This document shows, in pieces, positions 12,679 to 15,975 of a stretch of DNA of 15,975 nt. Where the stretch lies: NCBI GenBank assembly GCA_017613485.1, contig JAGADS010000074.1, positions 1 through 15,975 on the forward strand, read 5' to 3'. The position numbers were made by a program, and so were the translations under genes. The stretch's first letter is position 1, and every line of letters begins with the position of its first letter. Under the pieces are notes generated by a model. It was not told the DNA's origin, ran no database searches, and was given only the letters and a program-made list of their open reading frames with translations. Source of the stretch: Treponema sp. (GTDB lineage Bacteria > Spirochaetota > Spirochaetia > Treponematales > Treponemataceae).

Positions 12679-13917
12679 TTATGCTAAAGACACACCTGCT
12701 TTCTTCTCTGGATGAGGTCTTGTGTGCTTGGCCCATTCTCCACCCTGCCATTTGCGTCTTGTCCAGTTAATGAAGCCACAGCTGATGAAGATTGAAGAAT
12801 AACATCCCGAAATCAAACCTATTGTCAATACGATGGCGAAACACTCGATTGCTCCTGTCGTGAACACCCACAATGAAATTGAAGCAAACAATGTTGTAAT
12901 CGTAGTGATTATAGAACGTGAAAGAGTTCCGCTCAAAGATGTATTGATAATGTCTGTAAAGCTCTTTGTCTGCAGTGTCTTGATGTTCTCACGCATACGG
13001 TCCAAGATAACAACAGTGGCGTTGATTGAGTAACCAAAGATTGTAAGCACAGCTGCCAGTGTTGTCGTTGAGAATTCAATCTGGAACCATGTGATGAATG
13101 TGAACATAATCAGGAAGTCATGAATCAAGGCGATAACCGCACCGAGAGCAAAATCCCAGTGGAATCGGATTGTTGCATAAAGCCAGATTAAGAACACAGT
13201 TACAACAGAAAGAAGTATTGATCTTACCAAAAGTGAGGAAGACCAAGAAGAACCTACAAAGTCCTGCTTTACGACAGGAACATTATCAGCTCCGAACTTA
13301 GCCTGAAGTGCACCGATTATTGAAGACTGAAGCTCCTGACTGCTTGTGTTGTCATCTTTCTGTATTTTTGCACGGATTTGGAAACTGCGGTCTGAAACGC
13401 CACCCAATTCCTTGACTGAAACACTCAGGTTTTTAAGGGCATCACGAACTTCCTCGATTGAAACCGGATTTACGGAAGGAACAAAAAGCTTGTACGGAAC
13501 ATCAGATGAAAGACGTGCAGTTGCAACACTGTTTGCAAAAAGATCATAAGAATCACGGTCTCCCTGCTCAATTACAGTTGCAGTAACACCATCTACAGAA
13601 CTCAATGCACCTGCCATCTTTGAAACAGTATTATATTCACCGAATGTAAATGAACGAGTCTCGTTATCTGCACCGGCACCGCTTATGACAAGGCTCAGTT
13701 TTGTGCTGTCCATTTCAACTGCTACAGATGCTGACCCCTTATAAGTGATTTCCATGGAGCATGGAGCTACACGTACTTCTTCTACAAGACCAGGAACGAA
13801 ATCGATGCTGAAATTAATTCCCCTGACAAACATGCCGACAACACCGGCAATGATTACACAAAGTGACAAAATGGCACAGGGGAGGAATGCCTTGTTGAAT
13901 TTAATAATCTTTTTCAT
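12679..13917 (-). CDS. secF: Protein translocase subunit SecF
   Basis: Inner-membrane RND-type partner of SecD that helps pull secreted proteins out of the SecYEG channel using the proton gradient. It has 412 aa; a typical SecF has about 310. After the first membrane helix (13-32) the periplasmic P1 region (about 33-225) is nearly twice the usual length. Five further membrane segments occupy about 228-385. Conserved elements are the GYSIN motif (295-299), LDRMREN (305-311), HDF (266-268) and TLSRSIIT (331-338, R334). The Asp normally following GYSIN is Ala300, and the usual GIDFxGG after helix 1 reads SIDFVPG. The start ATG overlaps the secD stop in an ATGA arrangement. The family call is certain; the effect of the substitutions is not known. 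Confidence 0.95.
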   Translation of the reverse strand: MKKIIKFNKAFLPCAILSLCVIIAGVVGMFVRGINFSIDFVPGLVEEVRVAPCSMEITYKGSASVAVEMDSTKLSLVISGAGADNETRSFTFGEYNTVSKMAGALSSVDGVTATVIEQGDRDSYDLFANSVATARLSSDVPYKLFVPSVNPVSIEEVRDALKNLSVSVKELGGVSDRSFQIRAKIQKDDNTSSQELQSSIIGALQAKFGADNVPVVKQDFVGSSWSSSLLVRSILLSVVTVFLIWLYATIRFHWDFALGAVIALIHDFLIMFTFITWFQIEFSTTTLAAVLTIFGYSINATVVILDRMRENIKTLQTKSFTDIINTSLSGTLSRSIITTITTLFASISLWVFTTGAIECFAIVLTIGLISGCYSSIFISCGFINWTRRKWQGGEWAKHTRPHPEKKAGVSLA

Positions 13918-15656
13918 TGTTTAATCCCCCATCCGATGCTGACTCTCTTTTTGTGGAATGACTCAGTTCCAACGTCAAACATAAGGCGTGAAACTACAAG
14001 AGCCGTAAACACAGTGGAAAGAACACCGATAGAAAGGCTGTATGCAAATCCCTGGATAGAACCTGAACCAAGCATAGACATAAAGGCCGCTGCTATGAAT
14101 GTAGTTATGTTTGAGTCAAGAATTGCCCAGAAAGCATTTGAGAATCCGGCAGAGATTGCTGATGCCCTGTCTTTTCCAAGCCTGAGTTCTTCTTTGATGC
14201 GTTCAAATATAATTACGTTTGCATCAACTGCCATACCGATTGTAAGAATCATACCGGCAATAGAAGGCAATGTGATGGTAAAGTTAAATGCAGAAAGGAT
14301 ACTGAACATGATAAAGAGGTTAAGTATCTGTGCAACACATGCGTTTATACCGGCACCCTTGTACCAGATAAGCATAAAGAGCATGATTGCTGCAAGACCG
14401 ATTGCAATAGCCATAAGACCCTGACGTATTGTTTTCTGACCAAGTGAAGCTCCCAAAACCTGCTGGCTTTCTACATCAAGAGGAACGTCAAGCCATGCTG
14501 TCTGAAGAACTTTCTCCAGGTTCTCTGCCTCCTGCTGACCGAATCCTGTGATTGCGATTTGTCCTCCACGGATTGCTTCCCTGATTGTTGCGTTTGACTT
14601 TACACGGTTGTCGCTTATGATTGCAAGATTCTTGTTTACGTTTTCGGCAGTAAAATCACCGAAAATCACAGTTCCCTCAGCATCAAGCGTAAAGCTTACC
14701 TGCGGACGTCCTGTAATTCCCTCAGAGCCGATTTTTGCTGACTTGATGTGCTTTCCGTCAAGAACGATTTCCTTCTTTACTACAAGGTAACCGTCCCTCT
14801 GATCAAGACCGTATGCATCAGTTGAATAAACACCGAGAACCTCACAGTCTTCAGGAATAATTGAAGGATTTATCAGGCGGCCCTGACTGTCAAATGTATT
14901 TGCACGGTTTGCGGCATAATAAGTATCGAATGCAGAACTTGCCTCTGTATCAACAAGACGGAAGTTAAGGATACCGCGTCCCTGAATGATTGAGTTGATC
15001 TCGTCAGCCTCAGCGCTTCCAGGAATTTCGATATAGATGCGGTCGTCACCCTGCTGTCTGATTGTAGGAGATGAAAGACCAAAGCGGTCGATGCGTCCTG
15101 AGAGGGTTTCAATAGCCTGAGCCATTGCATTTTCCTTGAGTGTTGCATCATCAGTTTCGTTGCTCTCGTCCTTTGCGGTAACAACAGAATCAAGGTCTGC
15201 CTTTACGATGACATTCATACCACCGCTCAAGTCAAGACCAAGCTTTACTGAATTTTTATATGTATCCTTGTTATCAAGAATCTGATCCCTGTAATGACTT
15301 TCAACTGCCGTGCGTAATTCATCCTCAGTTGAGAAAGAACGCATTACATCCAGAAGAGTTACATTCTCCGGCATCTTAGTACCCATTGCCTTGTAGTTCT
15401 TTTTGGCAATTTTCAAAAGCCACTGCTGATCCTGTTCAAGAGGAGCGTTTTCATCAGCCTTAACCTTTGCCTTGAATGCCTCAACATCATCTGTTGCCTT
15501 TACACTTGAATAGTCCTTGATATTTTCCAGCGAGCTCAATGCAAGTGCCTGATCTTCCTTTGGCGTAAGAGCATACCATTTCAATGACGGCCACAGGAAT
15601 ACAAAACACAGCGCAAGAACTGCCAGAATCAAAATGAAACGACTGCGCTTATTCAT
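13914..15656 (-). CDS. secD: Protein translocase subunit SecD
   Basis: Inner-membrane RND-type subunit of the SecDF-YajC complex. The 580-aa protein has an N-terminal helix (7-24), a large periplasmic region and five C-terminal membrane helices from about 410. Motifs are LGLDLSGGMNV (139-149), the P1 segment RIDRFGLSSPTIRQQG (188-203), GRPQVSF (316-322) and GMAVDANVIIFERIKEE (474-490) with the proton-relay Asp at D478. NAFWAILDSNITT follows. Residues 25-130 contain a charged helical insert before GLDLSGG, longer than in short SecD proteins. The ATG at 15656 overlaps the yajC end by 8 nt, and its stop overlaps the secF start by 4 nt, so the three are translationally coupled. Confidence 0.97.
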   Translation of the reverse strand: MNKRSRFILILAVLALCFVFLWPSLKWYALTPKEDQALALSSLENIKDYSSVKATDDVEAFKAKVKADENAPLEQDQQWLLKIAKKNYKAMGTKMPENVTLLDVMRSFSTEDELRTAVESHYRDQILDNKDTYKNSVKLGLDLSGGMNVIVKADLDSVVTAKDESNETDDATLKENAMAQAIETLSGRIDRFGLSSPTIRQQGDDRIYIEIPGSAEADEINSIIQGRGILNFRLVDTEASSAFDTYYAANRANTFDSQGRLINPSIIPEDCEVLGVYSTDAYGLDQRDGYLVVKKEIVLDGKHIKSAKIGSEGITGRPQVSFTLDAEGTVIFGDFTAENVNKNLAIISDNRVKSNATIREAIRGGQIAITGFGQQEAENLEKVLQTAWLDVPLDVESQQVLGASLGQKTIRQGLMAIAIGLAAIMLFMLIWYKGAGINACVAQILNLFIMFSILSAFNFTITLPSIAGMILTIGMAVDANVIIFERIKEELRLGKDRASAISAGFSNAFWAILDSNITTFIAAAFMSMLGSGSIQGFAYSLSIGVLSTVFTALVVSRLMFDVGTESFHKKRVSIGWGIKQ

Positions 15657-15975
15657 CTTTATCTGCCTCTGAGCCTGAAGTTTTTTCTTCGTCCTTATCC
15701 TTTATTTCTGCAACGATTGAATCTTCCTTAGATTTTTTGCCGAAAAGACCCTTTTTCTCTTTTTCCTGAGTCTGGGCTGCAGCTGGTTTGTCTACAATAA
15801 CAGTTGCAATAGCGGTGCGGTTGAATTCGATGCGGGTATTGTCATCAACTTTTACAATAATTGTATTTTCCTTTGTTGAAGCTACTGTACCGTGAATACC
15901 GCCGATAGTAATGACTTTGTCTCCCTTCTTGAGGGCCTCAATCATTTTCTGGGTTTCCTTCTGCTTTTTATTCTG
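15649..15975 (-). CDS. yajC: YajC, preprotein translocase accessory subunit (5' end beyond window)
   Basis: Small membrane subunit associated with SecDF. Only the cytoplasmic part is in the window; the frame stays open to the right edge, reading QNKKQKETQKMIEALKKGDK, so the N-terminal membrane helix is outside. The conserved core KKGDKVITIGGIHGTVAS and VKVDDNTRIEFNRTAI is present. An internal ATG at 15945 is not the start. The C-terminal 45 or so residues are a Lys/Glu/Asp-rich tail (KEKEKKGLFGKKSKEDS, then acidic). The end overlaps secD by 8 nt. The operon promoter is outside the window. Confidence 0.93.
   Translation of the reverse strand, partial: QNKKQKETQKMIEALKKGDKVITIGGIHGTVASTKENTIIVKVDDNTRIEFNRTAIATVIVDKPAAAQTQEKEKKGLFGKKSKEDSIVAEIKDKDEEKTSGSEADKDE

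Noticed and set aside
13936..14424. 162-aa plus-strand frame opposite secD
   Set aside because: Antisense shadow of the conserved SecD membrane domain.

Overview
The window looks like chromosomal sequence from a host-associated spirochaete, most likely a gut or rumen Treponema. This is inferred from gene style (moderate GC, a lipoprotein GH10 xylanase, a secreted protein with a discoidin/NADase-type C-terminal domain, an enlarged SecF, a Cache-type adenylate cyclase). No rRNA or other decisive taxonomic marker is present, so the genus is not certain.

Layout. 65-3954: oligoendopeptidase F (+) converges on the tRNA-modification gene mnmG (-), with 5 nt between stop codons. 4063-7922: a plus-strand block of a free-standing ECF-transporter S component, a large membrane adenylate cyclase whose N-terminus itself resembles an S component, and a lipoprotein GH10 xylanase ending at a clear intrinsic terminator. 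7923-9251 is the accessory part: a possible 37-aa ORF, a PIN toxin with a DUF104-like antitoxin (-), two 96-bp direct repeats (90/96 identical) separated by a GC-rich spacer, and tRNA-Asn(GUU), whose 3' end forms part of the second repeat. 9252-10415: a secreted glycan-binding-like protein. 10429-12510: purM (-) and ispH (+), divergent. 12590-12672: a large nested hairpin. 12679-15975: the secF, secD and yajC genes (-), read yajC-secD-secF with overlapping ends; yajC runs off the right edge.

How it works together. Most genes are housekeeping: protein export (YajC-SecD-SecF), purine and isoprenoid synthesis, tRNA modification and peptide turnover. The most interesting block is 4063-7922. There a putative micronutrient-binding protein, a cyclase that fuses a similar membrane domain to a Cache-like sensor and a class IIIb catalytic domain, and a xylanase lie in tandem. 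This suggests nutrient sensing through cAMP, but that link is inference.

Regulatory signals are readable. pepF, mnmG and ispH each have a -10 element exactly 6 nt before the ATG and no Shine-Dalgarno sequence, which predicts leaderless mRNAs. The other genes whose starts were examined mostly have conventional leaders with purine-rich sites.
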